From Bacillus sp. RO1 (GTDB taxonomy: Bacteria > Bacillota > Bacilli > Bacillales > Bacillaceae_I), in NCBI RefSeq assembly GCF_012524115.1, contig NZ_JAAZWB010000070.1, positions 1 through 64,000 on the forward strand: a stretch of 64,000 nt of DNA, given 5' to 3'. Below are positions 1-8,102 of this stretch, piece after piece (position 1 is the first letter of the stretch; every line of letters starts with the position of its first letter). Below the pieces are notes generated by a model. That model did not search any database, was not told the origin of the DNA, and saw only the letters and a list, made by a program, of their open reading frames with translations. Both the position numbers and the translations under genes were made by a program.

Positions 1-640
1 AAAAGGAGTAGTGGAGTCTTCATAGCCGTGATGAAGACCTCGATGAGAAGATAAGGGAAGTAGGGAAGTCCTCATGGCGAGTATGAAGACCTTGGTGACA
101 AGGAAAAAGGAGTAGAGAAGTCTTCATAGCCAGTATGAAGACCTTGGTGACAAGGAAAAAGGAGTAGAGGAGTCCTCATAGCCGTTATGAAGACCTCGAA
201 GACGAGATAAGAGAAGTAGGGAAGACCTCATGGCGAGTATGAAGAACTTGGTGACAAGGAAAAAGGAGTAGAGGAGTCTTCATAGCCGTTATGAAGACCT
301 TGAAGACGAGATAAGGGTAGTAGGGAAGTCCTCATGGCGAGTATGAAGACCTTGGTGACAAGGAAAAAGGAGTAGAGGAGTCTTCATAGCGAGTATGAAG
401 ACCTTGGTGACAAGGAAAAAGGAGTAGAGGAGTCCTCATAGCCGTTATGAAGACCTCGAAGACGAGATAAGGGAAGTAGGGAAGTCTTCATGGCGAGTAT
501 GAAGACCTTGGTGACAAGGAAAAAGAAGTAGAGGAGTCTTCATAGTCGTGATGAAGACCTCGAAGACGAGATAAGAGGAGTAGGGAAGTCCTCATAGTCG
601 ATATAAAGACCTGAGTGACAAGGAAATAAAACAAGAGAAG
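1..640. repeat. Tandem array, exact 52-bp period, about 12 units
   Basis: The word ATGAAGAC (or a one- or two-base variant) recurs at 31, 83, 135, 187, 239, 291, 343, 395, 447, 499, 551 and 603, always 52 bp apart. Two unit types occur: A continues CCTCGAAGACGAG and B continues CCTTGGTGACAAGG, in the order A-B-B-A-B-A-B-B-A-B-A-B. Each unit holds an 8-bp inverted repeat (GTCTTCAT / ATGAAGAC, 7-base loop) and a second small hairpin. 52 is not a multiple of three and no long reading frame crosses the array, so it is non-coding. It continues past the left edge of the window. Function unknown. Confidence 0.95.
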
Positions 641-718
641 CCTTCATTCGTTATAGATCGAAGCACAAAGGGAAGGTCCGCCCAATATTCAAAGGACCTG
701 GGACCATAATTTAATTTT

Positions 719-752
719 GGCAGTTAGCTGAGGGGAACTGCCTTTTTTGTTC
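719..752 (+). terminator. Rho-independent terminator after the 52-bp array
   Basis: GGCAGTT and AACTGCC form a stem around a 10-base loop and are followed by a run of six T. It would end a transcript that runs through the array. A further inverted repeat, AGGTCC / GGACCT at 674-699, lies just before it. Confidence 0.8.
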
Positions 753-791
753 GAATTCCTTTGTATTATTAAAGAAATATTCGTAATCTTA

Positions 792-819
792 TTGACACAG
801 TTCATAGTTTTGAGATAAT
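792..819 (+). promoter_or_regulatory. Sigma-A promoter of the 852 phosphatase gene
   Basis: TTGACA at 792-797 and GATAAT at 814-819 are separated by 16 bp and lie just upstream of the 852 start codon. The -35 box matches the consensus fully and the -10 box matches 5 of 6. Confidence 0.7.
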
Positions 820-851
820 TTTAAATTTATAGATAAAAGGGGGGTGCATCT

Positions 852-1457
852 TTGGAGATACTATTAATAAGGCATGGACAATCAGAAGCAGATATTCTCC
901 AAGTTCATGAGGGGAGAGCAGATTACCCTTTGACGGAACTTGGAAAGATGCAGGCAAAAAGGCTGGCTTGCCGATTAAACGAGCATTGTCCTCCAGATAT
1001 CATATGGACCAGTACATTAAAAAGAGCGTCAGAAACGGCCGCCATATTGGCTGAAGAAGTAGGTTGCATGGTAATTAAGGAACCAGGCCTGATGGAATAT
1101 AACAACGGGGTACTGGCAGGTTTACCTCGAGAAGTGGCAGCTACTAAGTATCCATTGCCGCCTGGAGGAAGAAAACCACATGAGAGGATCCAGAATGGAG
1201 AATCTGAAATTGAATTTCGCATGAGGGCCGAAATGACGTTATCAAAAATCTTATCAGAGAGTTCTGCTGTTGTCAGAATTGCGATTGTGTCACATGGGGG
1301 GACTACTTCTAATTTATTGAAAGCACTGCTGCAGTTACCTGTTCACTCGAACATTAAGTTCCCGACAGGAGATACAGGAATGCACATTATCAGGAAAAAT
1401 GATGAAGGTTTATCTGTTGTATCATTGAATGATTCAGAGCACTTATATAATATGTAA
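852..1457 (+). CDS. Histidine phosphatase family protein (phosphoglycerate mutase-like)
   Basis: A 201-residue cytosolic protein. The phosphate-binding RHG motif with the catalytic His is at residues 7-9 (LLIRHGQSEAD), and the second active-site His is in the VSHGG segment near residue 148. These define branch-1 histidine phosphatases, which hydrolyse small phosphate esters or protein phosphate; the substrate cannot be read from the sequence. Translation starts at TTG, 852, behind an AAGGGGGG ribosome site. The gene stands alone with its own promoter and terminator. Confidence 0.85.
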   Translation: MEILLIRHGQSEADILQVHEGRADYPLTELGKMQAKRLACRLNEHCPPDIIWTSTLKRASETAAILAEEVGCMVIKEPGLMEYNNGVLAGLPREVAATKYPLPPGGRKPHERIQNGESEIEFRMRAEMTLSKILSESSAVVRIAIVSHGGTTSNLLKALLQLPVHSNIKFPTGDTGMHIIRKNDEGLSVVSLNDSEHLYNM

Positions 1458-1459
1458 TC

Positions 1460-1500
1460 GGGTTATGCAAGCGTTGTGCTGCATAACCCATATTTTTTGT
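1460..1500 (+). terminator. Terminator of the phosphatase gene
   Basis: GGGTTATGCA pairs with TGCATAACCC over a 10-base loop and is followed by a T-rich tail. It starts two bases after the stop codon. Confidence 0.9.
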
Positions 1501-1509
1501 TCTAAATAA

Positions 1510-1702
1510 CACTGCTGTTGATTTCCACAAATGGCTTCGCTTTCCTAGGGGCTGACGTGAGCCTCCTCGGCTACGCCTGCGGGGTCTCCACCTAACGCTA
1601 TCTCACTCAGTACAAGAAAGGCTTCGACAGCGTAACATCGCACGAAGAAAATGCGTAGCATTTTCGAGGAGTCTTCGCTTTTTGCTCCAATCACCAGCTA
1701 GG
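1510..1702 (-). repeat. Dispersed intergenic element, copy 1 (long form)
   Basis: Reverse-orientation copy of the element seen at 11 places in this window. It runs from CACTGCTGTTGATTTCC to GCTCCAATCACCAGCTAGG. It carries an extra module of about 58 bp (around 1611-1668) with the palindrome GAAAATGCGTAGCATTTTC, shared only with the copy at 38812. It fills the gap between the phosphatase gene and patB. Confidence 0.9.
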
Positions 1703-1724
1703 TTTTCTTTATATTATTATCTTC

Positions 1725-2894
1725 TTAACTCAGGGCAGTTTTTAGTCTTAGAAGGCCTTCTTGCAAGGTTGCTTTTGTGCAGGCGACATTCATGCGAAGA
1801 AAACCGTTTCCTTCTTTGCCGAACTTGCTTCCGGACTCAAGGGCAAGCTTTCCTTTATGAAGCAGGCGGCGCTTTAGTTCTTCCTCTTCTAAACCTAGCT
1901 TCCTGCAATCGATCCAGAGCAGGTAAGTCCCTTCCGGCTTGCGTGCGTGTACATTTGGAATCTCTTTATCAATATACTCCACTGCGTCATCCATGTTGTC
2001 TTCTATATAATGCAACACTTCGTCAAGCCACGGTTTCCCATACCTGTAAGCTGCTTCCATTGCAGAGACACCTAGCATATTCAACAAGAAATGGCCCTGC
2101 TTTTTTAAGAAAAACTCCAATTTTTCACGAAGTGATTGGTTTGAAGTGACCATTGCGGCCGCCTGTAATCCAGCGATGTTAAAGGTTTTGGTCGGAGCAA
2201 TACAAGTAACAGTCTGCGTAGCAATGTCCTCAGAAATAGATGCAATGGGATAATACTTGTGATTATTGAATGCTAGATCAGCATGTATATCGTCGGAAAC
2301 GATAATTATATTGTGCTTTACACAAAGCTTCCCAAGGCTCTTTAATTCCTTCCGAGACCAAACTGTGCCACCTGGGTTATGAGGATTGCATAATAAAAGA
2401 AGCTTTACATCTCCATCTAGTTGTTCTTCAAAGTGATGAAGATCCATATGATACCGACCATCTCTATATTCCATAGGACTAGTAATTAATTTCCGGTCAT
2501 TATAAGTTACCATGTCATAAAAAGGATAATAGACAGGAGAAAAAACGATAACCTTGTCCCCTGCGTTGGAAAAGGTTTGGATGGTCGCGCTCAATGCTGG
2601 AACCACACCAGAAATATAGGTGAGCCATTCCTGTTTAAGCTTCCAGTTGTGTTGTTTTTGAAACCAGCTTACAACGGCAGCATTGACAGATGGGGAAATG
2701 GAAGTGTATCCGTAAATACCATGTTGTGCCTTCTCCATAATTTCTTGGGTTACCTCTTTTGGTGCCTGAAAATCCATGTCAGCCACCCACATGGGCAATA
2801 CATCACTACTTCCGAAAACCCGAGCAGTTTCATCCCATTTGACACTGGAAGTATTTTTTCTGCTGATGTGTTCGCTGAAATCATAGGTTTTCAT
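1725..2894 (-). CDS. patB: PatB/MalY-family PLP-dependent C-S lyase
   Basis: A 389-residue cytosolic fold-type I PLP enzyme. The PWVADMDF-like segment (LPMWVADMDFQAP, near residue 33) is the hallmark of the MalY/PatB branch. NPHNPGG near residue 170 and the Schiff-base lysine in the TKTFN segment near residue 233 are intact. Family members cleave cystathionine or related cysteine S-conjugates to a thiol, pyruvate and ammonia. The length matches B. subtilis PatB. The ATG at 2894 follows GGAGG with a 13-base gap. Gene order with yugE, yugF and alaR-alaT matches the B. subtilis patB region. Confidence 0.88.
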   Translation of the reverse strand: MKTYDFSEHISRKNTSSVKWDETARVFGSSDVLPMWVADMDFQAPKEVTQEIMEKAQHGIYGYTSISPSVNAAVVSWFQKQHNWKLKQEWLTYISGVVPALSATIQTFSNAGDKVIVFSPVYYPFYDMVTYNDRKLITSPMEYRDGRYHMDLHHFEEQLDGDVKLLLLCNPHNPGGTVWSRKELKSLGKLCVKHNIIIVSDDIHADLAFNNHKYYPIASISEDIATQTVTCIAPTKTFNIAGLQAAAMVTSNQSLREKLEFFLKKQGHFLLNMLGVSAMEAAYRYGKPWLDEVLHYIEDNMDDAVEYIDKEIPNVHARKPEGTYLLWIDCRKLGLEEEELKRRLLHKGKLALESGSKFGKEGNGFLRMNVACTKATLQEGLLRLKTALS

Positions 2895-2933
2895 AAATGT
2901 TCATCGCCTCCAATCAATTCGACCTGAGTCTAC

Positions 2934-2962
2934 TAAACAATTTCCAAAAAACAAGGTATAAT
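2934..2962 (+). promoter_or_regulatory. Probable sigma-A promoter of yugE
   Basis: TAAACA (2934-2939) and TATAAT (2957-2962) are separated by 17 bp. They precede the start codon at 3000. Confidence 0.5.
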
Positions 2963-2999
2963 ATGCAGTAAATGTTGTTGAAAGCAAGGTGGAAGTATC

Positions 3000-3263
3000 A
3001 TGATAAAAGCAAGTGTGAATGTTCGATTAATGGAAAACTTATTGCAATGGGATCCACTGGGCTATGGTGTTGATGCCTATGATACGGAATGTGTGGACGT
3101 TGTTCAAGCTGTGCATGAACTTGACGATACAGAAATATTAGCACAAAAAATCCAAGATATTTATGAATTTTCTTTTGAGGAATTTATTCCGCTATCCAAA
3201 TGTAAAGAAAAGGCGATAGAGCTATTGGTCATAAAAAACGAAGAGGATTCTTGTTCTTTATAA
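3000..3263 (+). CDS. yugE: DUF1871 family protein YugE
   Basis: A small acidic protein of 87 residues. The segment WDPLGYGVDAYDTECVDV is typical of the DUF1871 (YugE) family, small alpha/beta proteins of unknown function. The ATG is preceded by AAGGTGGA. Its place between patB and yugF is the same as in B. subtilis, which supports the name. No signal peptide or membrane segment is visible. Confidence 0.8.
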   Translation: MIKASVNVRLMENLLQWDPLGYGVDAYDTECVDVVQAVHELDDTEILAQKIQDIYEFSFEEFIPLSKCKEKAIELLVIKNEEDSCSL

Positions 3264-3311
3264 TAAGCCCTTGATTCTTAATTGTCATGAAAATAAGCTT
3301 CCTCATAAAAA

Positions 3312-3339
3312 GGAGAAAAGCCGGTGAGAGCTTTTCTCC
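3312..3339. terminator. Bidirectional terminator between yugE and yugF
   Basis: GGAGAAAAGC pairs with GCTTTTCTCC over an 8-base loop, with T-rich sequence on both sides (TTTCTT on plus, TTTTTAT on minus). The two flanking genes converge on it. Confidence 0.85.
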
Positions 3340-3343
3340 TTTC

Positions 3344-4183
3344 TTATGGAGAGGTTTGCAAAAAGTCTAAAATATTATTATGCACATCTTGCGGCTTTTC
3401 CTCTGGAAGTAGGTGACCGGTTTTTTTATAAGTGATTAACCGGGAGTTCGGCAAGTCTTTATGGAGTCTTTTCCCGACCTCAAGAGGAACTACTTTATCC
3501 TCTTCCCCCCAAATCAATAGGCTTGGTGTTTCAATCTTTCTTAATATCTCTTCAGCAAGATCTCCTTCTCGATCGCGTATCATTCTCGTTAGTGCTACAA
3601 AAATTTGGTCATCATAAAAAGGTTCTGTATAGCCCGCAATCATCTCGTCATCAATTAAAGAATGATCATACACCACGTTCAATAAATTTTGGATAGGGCC
3701 TTGTCTTGCCAGCCAATATTTTAACCATACATAGAAGTATGGAATGCGTGATGAATAAATGATGGACCTGCGCATTCTTTTTAAATAACCTGAGCTACAC
3801 AACAGGACCACTTTTTCAACGAGTTCAGGTTTCTGATTACTGATGTTCAAGGATATCTGTCCACCCATTGAATGTCCAATTAAAACAGTGCGTTTAATCC
3901 CTAGCTTATCTAGAAGGGATATCACGACTTTCGCCATGTTTTCATAGGAATACACGAATTTTTTGGATTTCCCACTTTTCCCAAATGGCGGTAAATCAAT
4001 GGCAAGAACCGTGTATTCTTTTGTTAGCAATGGGATTAAGCGGCGAAAGCTGAAAGAAGACGAAAGAAACCCGTGGATAAGGACAAGTGTTGGTTTATTG
4101 GTAAAGGGAGAGTTTGAGTCATGGTGAAACTCATAAAACACATTGATCCCCCCAATATTGGTCGTGAATTGATTGGTCTTCAT
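3344..4183 (-). CDS. yugF: Alpha/beta-fold hydrolase YugF
   Basis: A 279-residue alpha/beta hydrolase. The oxyanion-hole HGF motif (LVLIHGFLSS) is near residue 38. The nucleophile elbow GHSMGG holds the catalytic Ser near residue 106, the acid is in WGEEDKVV and the catalytic His is in TGHLLPEE near the C-terminus. The substrate is unknown; the fold is shared with esterases and hydrolases of C-C bonds. I prefer the ATG at 4183 (GGAG eight bases upstream) over an in-frame GTG at 4192. It lies divergent from alaR. Confidence 0.85.
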   Translation of the reverse strand: MKTNQFTTNIGGINVFYEFHHDSNSPFTNKPTLVLIHGFLSSSFSFRRLIPLLTKEYTVLAIDLPPFGKSGKSKKFVYSYENMAKVVISLLDKLGIKRTVLIGHSMGGQISLNISNQKPELVEKVVLLCSSGYLKRMRRSIIYSSRIPYFYVWLKYWLARQGPIQNLLNVVYDHSLIDDEMIAGYTEPFYDDQIFVALTRMIRDREGDLAEEILRKIETPSLLIWGEEDKVVPLEVGKRLHKDLPNSRLITYKKTGHLLPEEKPQDVHNNILDFLQTSP

Positions 4184-4347
4184 CTCTGTCACTCCTGGTT
4201 TGAATTGTTATAGGTATTTTATCCTCTCCTTGCTATTTCAAACCTTTGTATTTTCTTGAATATGTTCTGTAAAATAATCGTAATACATTTAGGCGGAATA
4301 TTTGCTATAATGAGTCAATGTTTATATGAAGGAGATGGAATGAGCGT

Positions 4348-4848
4348 ATGCAATTAACAGAAAAAGAATTGGATTTGCTTCAAATTATTGAAGAAAACGG
4401 AAGGATCCATATAGATGTACTTTCCAAAATGATGGAACTAACAGAAGAAGAAACAGATAGTATGTTAAAAAGGTTGGAAGAAAAACGAGTGATCGTGGAA
4501 TATGGGGCAGTCATTGATTGGCGAAAGGTCGACAATTTCGAAGGTGTGACAGCGATGATTGACGTGAAAGTGACACCAAAGCGTGAGGTCGGTTTCGATG
4601 AAATTGCAAAAAATATATACCGGTTTCCAGAAGTCAAATCAGTATATCTAATGTCGGGGGCATATGATTTATCAGTCGTAATAGAAGGAAAGTCACTTTC
4701 TCAGGTTGCAAATTTTGTTTCTGAAAAACTCTCTACCTTAGACTCGGTCATCTCGACGACTACCCATTTCATCTTAAAAAAGTATAAACATGATGGAACG
4801 ATTTTTGATCAGGGAGAAGATGATCGTCGAATTGTGGTGTCGCCATGA
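4348..4848 (+). CDS. alaR: Lrp/AsnC-family regulator AlaR
   Basis: A 166-residue transcription factor. An N-terminal winged helix-turn-helix (about residues 3-50) is followed by a RAM/AsnC ligand-binding domain (about residues 65-145, with VYLMSGAYDLSVVIEGK). Lrp-type regulators sense amino acids and usually control the adjacent gene. Here the stop codon overlaps the alaT start (ATGA), so the two are one operon and translationally coupled. A TATAAT box lies at 4306-4311, and the ribosome site is GGAGATGG. In B. subtilis the pair serves alanine synthesis. Confidence 0.87.
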   Translation: MQLTEKELDLLQIIEENGRIHIDVLSKMMELTEEETDSMLKRLEEKRVIVEYGAVIDWRKVDNFEGVTAMIDVKVTPKREVGFDEIAKNIYRFPEVKSVYLMSGAYDLSVVIEGKSLSQVANFVSEKLSTLDSVISTTTHFILKKYKHDGTIFDQGEDDRRIVVSP

Positions 4849-6005
4849 GAAACAGAGTCGCAAAACATGTTCAAAACCTTCAGCCTTCCGGGATTCGTCG
4901 ATTTTTCGATTTAGCTGCGAATATGGAAGGTGTTATCTCCTTAGGAGTGGGCGAACCAGACTTCGTAACATCGTGGGGAGTGAGGGAAGCCTGCATTGCT
5001 TCTTTACATAATGGACATACGTCCTATACAGCAAATGCAGGATTGCTGGAATTAAGAAAAGAAATCAGCCGTTATTTAGTCGAGCAATTTGAAGTAGAGT
5101 ACAGAGCGGAAACCGACGTAATCGTCACGGTGGGAGCAAGTCAAGCGTTGGATCTATCGATACGCGCAATTGTTGATCCTGGTGATGAAGTGATTGTGAT
5201 TGAACCGTGTTTCGTTTCCTATGCCCCCCTCATTGAATTGGTTGGAGGCACTGCGGTTAAAGTAGGAGCAGATGCTGAGAGAGGGTTCGGTATCGACTTC
5301 CATGAATTAGAACAGGCCATTACAGACAGGACGAAGGCAATACTTCTTTGTTTTCCTAACAATCCGACCGGTACAATGCTTTCAAAGGACGAACTCATGG
5401 AAGTAAGTCAACTTGTTGAAAAACATGATTTGCTCGTTTTATCAGATGAAATTTATGCTGAATTAAGCTTTGATGAGAAGTTTACCAGCTTTGCCACTCT
5501 TCCCCGAATGAAGGAACGAACCATTCTAATATCAGGTTTCTCAAAAGGCTTTGCAATGACGGGTTGGCGATTAGGTTTTGTAGCTGGACCCACCGACATT
5601 ATTGAAGCCATGCTAAAAATCCATCAGTATGCGATGATGTGTGCTTCTACTATGGCACAGTATGGCGCCATAGAAGCGTTAAGAAATGGTCGTCAGGATA
5701 TTGAAGCAATGAAAAAGAGTTACCGTAGACGACGCAACTATTTTGTGTCTTCTCTAAATGAGATAGGACTTGATTGTCACAATCCTGGTGGTGCATTTTA
5801 TGCCTTTCCATCTGTCAAGCATACTGGACTTAGCTCTCAGGAATTCGCAGAAAGATTACTGTTAGAGGAAAAAGTGGCAGTGGTACCTGGAGATGTGTTT
5901 GGAAAAAGCGGTGAAGGGTATGTGAGATGCTCATACGCATCGTCTTTGGAACAGCTACAAGAAGCGATTAAAAGGATGGAGCGATTTGTAACAAAGTATC
6001 GCTAG
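4845..6005 (+). CDS. alaT: Alanine-type aminotransferase AlaT
   Basis: A 386-residue class I/II PLP aminotransferase. GVGEPDF (residues 36-42) and NPTG near 170 are family motifs. The PLP lysine is in SGFSKGFAMTGWRLG near residue 232, and the C-terminal Arg that binds the substrate carboxylate is in GYVRCSYA. AlaT transfers an amino group to pyruvate to make alanine. The aromatic or aspartate aminotransferase branch cannot be fully excluded from motifs alone, but coupling to alaR and the YugH gene order favour AlaT. Confidence 0.87.
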   Translation: MRNRVAKHVQNLQPSGIRRFFDLAANMEGVISLGVGEPDFVTSWGVREACIASLHNGHTSYTANAGLLELRKEISRYLVEQFEVEYRAETDVIVTVGASQALDLSIRAIVDPGDEVIVIEPCFVSYAPLIELVGGTAVKVGADAERGFGIDFHELEQAITDRTKAILLCFPNNPTGTMLSKDELMEVSQLVEKHDLLVLSDEIYAELSFDEKFTSFATLPRMKERTILISGFSKGFAMTGWRLGFVAGPTDIIEAMLKIHQYAMMCASTMAQYGAIEALRNGRQDIEAMKKSYRRRRNYFVSSLNEIGLDCHNPGGAFYAFPSVKHTGLSSQEFAERLLLEEKVAVVPGDVFGKSGEGYVRCSYASSLEQLQEAIKRMERFVTKYR

Positions 6006-6009
6006 TACA

Positions 6010-6043
6010 AAAAAAGGGACCAAGTCCAACGTGGACTTGGTCC
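6010..6043. terminator. Terminator between alaT and the convergent HTH gene
   Basis: GGACCAAGTCC pairs perfectly with GGACTTGGTCC over a 5-base loop. The T-run lies on the minus-strand side (A7 in plus sequence at 6010-6016), so it best ends the minus-strand gene at 6130-6492. It may act in both directions. A second inverted repeat (GGGAATACT / AGTATTCCC) sits at about 6056-6090. Confidence 0.8.
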
Positions 6044-6129
6044 TAACAAAAGGGGGAATACTAGAAAGCCTTGATGGTATAAGTATTCCCATCTAAATTA
6101 TTTTTAAAACATGATTTTTAGAAAATTCT

Positions 6130-6492
6130 TTATTGAGTGCTATATTTTTTTTCGTACAATACTTGCATGACATTTAAGAAGTCTTCATCTGAATAATCTT
6201 TGGCTTTTCTGAGAATTAACTTGGCTCTTTTAACCCCTACTTCTTTAATTAATTCCTCTAGTTCTGGATCTAGACCTGTAGTGTTTTTGGAAGTAAAGGA
6301 TTCTAGTAGTTCAGAAGCAGGTACATCTAAAACCGTAGAAATTTTTAGGATGGTTTGCATGTCGGGTGTTTGTAGACCAGCTTCATACTTTTCAATGGTG
6401 CCTGTTCCAACGCGGATCTTGAGAGCAAGTTCGGCAGCGGACATTTTTGCTCGTTCCCGATAAAAACGGATGTTTTCCCCAATATTTCTCAT
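6130..6492 (-). CDS. XRE-family helix-turn-helix regulator
   Basis: A 120-residue protein with an XRE/Cro-type HTH over about residues 3-60 (NIGENIRFYRERAKMSAAEL, then GTGTIEKYEAGLQTPDMQT). A short helical tail rich in Lys and Asp follows. The start is placed at the ATG at 6492, nine bases after GGAGG; an upstream in-frame start at 6516 lacks such a site. The target is unknown. It converges on alaT and is divergent from yugI. Confidence 0.8.
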   Translation of the reverse strand: MRNIGENIRFYRERAKMSAAELALKIRVGTGTIEKYEAGLQTPDMQTILKISTVLDVPASELLESFTSKNTTGLDPELEELIKEVGVKRAKLILRKAKDYSDEDFLNVMQVLYEKKYSTQ

Positions 6493-6699
6493 TCCGATTA
6501 CCTCCAATGTAAGCAATTTCTTACTTTTATCATACCATGTTTAATCTAGAGAAAGTTTGAACATATTTTTACTCTTTCATCATTAGTTTATAAATATTTG
6601 CGTAATTCATGAACAAAAGGTTATTTTCTACATTTAAAGGATATTAGTGACCAAATGCACAAATAATAATGAGGACTCCAATTATCCAAAAAAGTATTT

Positions 6700-6728
6700 T
6701 TGATAAAGTATCGAATTTGTGGTATAAT
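6700..6728 (+). promoter_or_regulatory. Sigma-A promoter of yugI
   Basis: TTGATA (6700-6705) and TATAAT (6723-6728) are separated by 17 bp, upstream of the ATG at 6780. The near-consensus match suggests strong expression. Confidence 0.8.
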
Positions 6729-6779
6729 CTTTTATTGCGTTCAATGTGTATAAAAATTAAATTATTTAGGAGTGTTTTC

Positions 6780-7187
6780 ATGTCTGATAAATTCGAAATT
6801 GGAAGTGTATTAACTGGTAAAGTAACAGGTATTCAACCTTACGGAGCGTTCGTTGCGCTTGACGAAGAAACTCAAGGTCTTGTTCATATTTCTGAAATTA
6901 CGCACGGTTATGTGAAAGATGTAAACGAACATTTGAAAATGGGCGATGAGGTTCAAGTAAAGGTTCTTTCTGTTGACGAGAAGTCTAACAAAATTAGCTT
7001 GTCTATCAAAGCTACTCAAGAAGCGCCTGCTGAAGCTCCAGCAGCTGCACAAAGAAAGCCTAAGAAGCGCCAAGCTACTGTAGTGAAAAACCACACAGAA
7101 GAGGCTCCTGGTGGTTTCAACACGCTTAAAGACAAATTAGAAGAGTGGATTGAGCAATCCAACCGTAACGACCTAATTAAGAAGTAA
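6780..7187 (+). CDS. yugI: S1 RNA-binding domain protein YugI (GSP13-like)
   Basis: A 135-residue protein. Residues 5-75 form an S1 OB-fold domain (GSVLTGKVTGIQPYGAFVAL, then GLVHISEI and VKVLSVDEKSNKISLSIK). A basic, alanine-rich linker and a short C-terminal helix follow. The family binds RNA or ribosomes; the B. subtilis homologue is general stress protein 13. The start at 6780 follows AGGAG; the frame stays open further upstream, but that part overlaps the promoter and is not coding. Confidence 0.9.
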   Translation: MSDKFEIGSVLTGKVTGIQPYGAFVALDEETQGLVHISEITHGYVKDVNEHLKMGDEVQVKVLSVDEKSNKISLSIKATQEAPAEAPAAAQRKPKKRQATVVKNHTEEAPGGFNTLKDKLEEWIEQSNRNDLIKK

Positions 7188-7204
7188 TCTTGATTAAGTG
7201 AGAG

Positions 7205-7232
7205 AGACATCCTGTGAGGGGTGTCTTTTTTT
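7205..7232 (+). terminator. Terminator of yugI
   Basis: AGACATCC pairs with GGGTGTCT (one G-T pair) and is followed by seven T. Confidence 0.85.
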
Positions 7233-7331
7233 AATGATAGAGAAAAAGTCCTTGATTTTTGAAATTGTTTAGACAAAAGGAGTCTAAATGAGTTAGCTAA
7301 AAAGCATTAACAATTCTTAAACGTAATTTCT

Positions 7332-7461
7332 AGCTGTGGATTGGAGCAAATCGCGGAGACTCCAGCGGGGGAGTAACGGTAGGTTGAGACCCCGCAACGA
7401 AGTGAGGAGGCTCAAGCACCGTCCCGCGGAAAGCGAAGCCATTTGCGGAAAGGAACAGCGG
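7332..7461 (+). repeat. Dispersed intergenic element, copy 2
   Basis: Forward copy of about 130 bp, from AGCTGTGGATTGGAGC to GGAACAGCGG. Internal blocks are shared with other copies: GGGGGAGTAACGGTAGGTTG, GAGACCCCGCAACGAAGTG, CGTCCCGCGGAAAGCGAAGC. It lies between the yugI terminator and the 21-bp phased repeats. Confidence 0.92.
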
Positions 7462-7520
7462 TAATTAACCAAACAATTATCATTTATCCTTGTAACGTCC
7501 AATTCTTTCGCATACCGAAT

Positions 7521-7613
7521 TATCACAATAACCCATAAAAAAGTCACAATCATAGCCAAAATAGTTACAATAACCTTGAAATTAGTTACAATCAACCTCC
7601 GAAAAGTTACAAT
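7521..7613. repeat. Five 9-bp words phased at exactly 21 bp
   Basis: TATCACAAT, AGTCACAAT, AGTTACAAT, AGTTACAAT and AGTTACAAT start at 7521, 7542, 7563, 7584 and 7605, each 21 bp apart. The DNA between them differs. A spacing of 21 bp equals two helical turns, so all words face the same side of the helix. A minus-strand frame through them would read a heptad repeat of Ile-Val-Thr, but it has no ribosome site. Function unknown. Confidence 0.8.
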
Positions 7614-7639
7614 ACCCTCCCATGTGCCACAACTTCGCT

Positions 7640-7674
7640 AAAAAAATGAAAACCGCCCCTGTGAGGGAGGCGGT
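7640..7674 (-). terminator. Terminator of yuzA
   Basis: On the minus strand ACCGCC pairs with GGCGGT and is followed by a T-rich tail (A-run in plus sequence at 7640-7646). It starts about 12 bp after the yuzA stop. Confidence 0.8.
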
Positions 7675-7685
7675 CCTTAGGTTCA

Positions 7686-7919
7686 TTATCGAGTTGTTCT
7701 TGGCTCAACTTCACTTTCATGCTGCTCAGATGGCACGAAAAGAAGTCCTAGGTTGATCAGTCCGGCAATTCCGACTAGACCGTATATGATTCGGGACAAG
7801 GCTGCGCTTTGGCCACCAAAGATTGCTGCTACTAGATCGAATTGGAAAAATCCGATTAATCCCCAGTTAATAGCTCCGACAATAGTCAATACTAGTGCAA
7901 TACGTTGAATAGTACTCAT
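7686..7919 (-). CDS. yuzA: DUF378 membrane protein YuzA
   Basis: A 77-residue protein with two hydrophobic helices (about residues 6-32 and 42-63) and a charged C-terminal tail. VGAINWGLIGFF followed by IYGLVGIAGL is the DUF378 signature. Function is unknown; the family is widespread in small membrane proteins of Bacillus. The start follows AAGGAGGGAATGTT. In B. subtilis yuzA also lies near yugI and yugJ. Confidence 0.85.
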   Translation of the reverse strand: MSTIQRIALVLTIVGAINWGLIGFFQFDLVAAIFGGQSAALSRIIYGLVGIAGLINLGLLFVPSEQHESEVEPRTTR

Positions 7920-8102
7920 AACATTCCCTCCTTGAGAATATAAGTGCTTTCCCTCATATATTTTGTAAATGAGCAGAAATTATTCATTTATAAAATTTTT
8001 TAGTTGAAGCATGATAACAGTGGGCAATCACGGCCTCGAAGCTAAATCTTTGCAAGCAATGAAAAAATCATCCATAATCATGGCAAAAGGGAGGTAATAG
8101 TA

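Noticed and set aside
1-640. CRISPR array
   Set aside because: The whole 52-bp unit is repeated; there are no unique spacers and no cas genes.
660-750. T-box or other riboswitch before the phosphatase gene
   Set aside because: The inverted repeat AGGTCC/GGACCT and terminator are present, but no T-box core was found and a promoter lies after the terminator.
1682-2149. Plus-strand 155-codon frame
   Set aside because: It starts in the repeat element and runs antisense to patB, with no ribosome site.
7317-7595. Minus-strand 92-codon frame with Ile-Val-Thr heptads
   Set aside because: It is made of the 21-bp phased repeat and the dispersed element, with no start signal.
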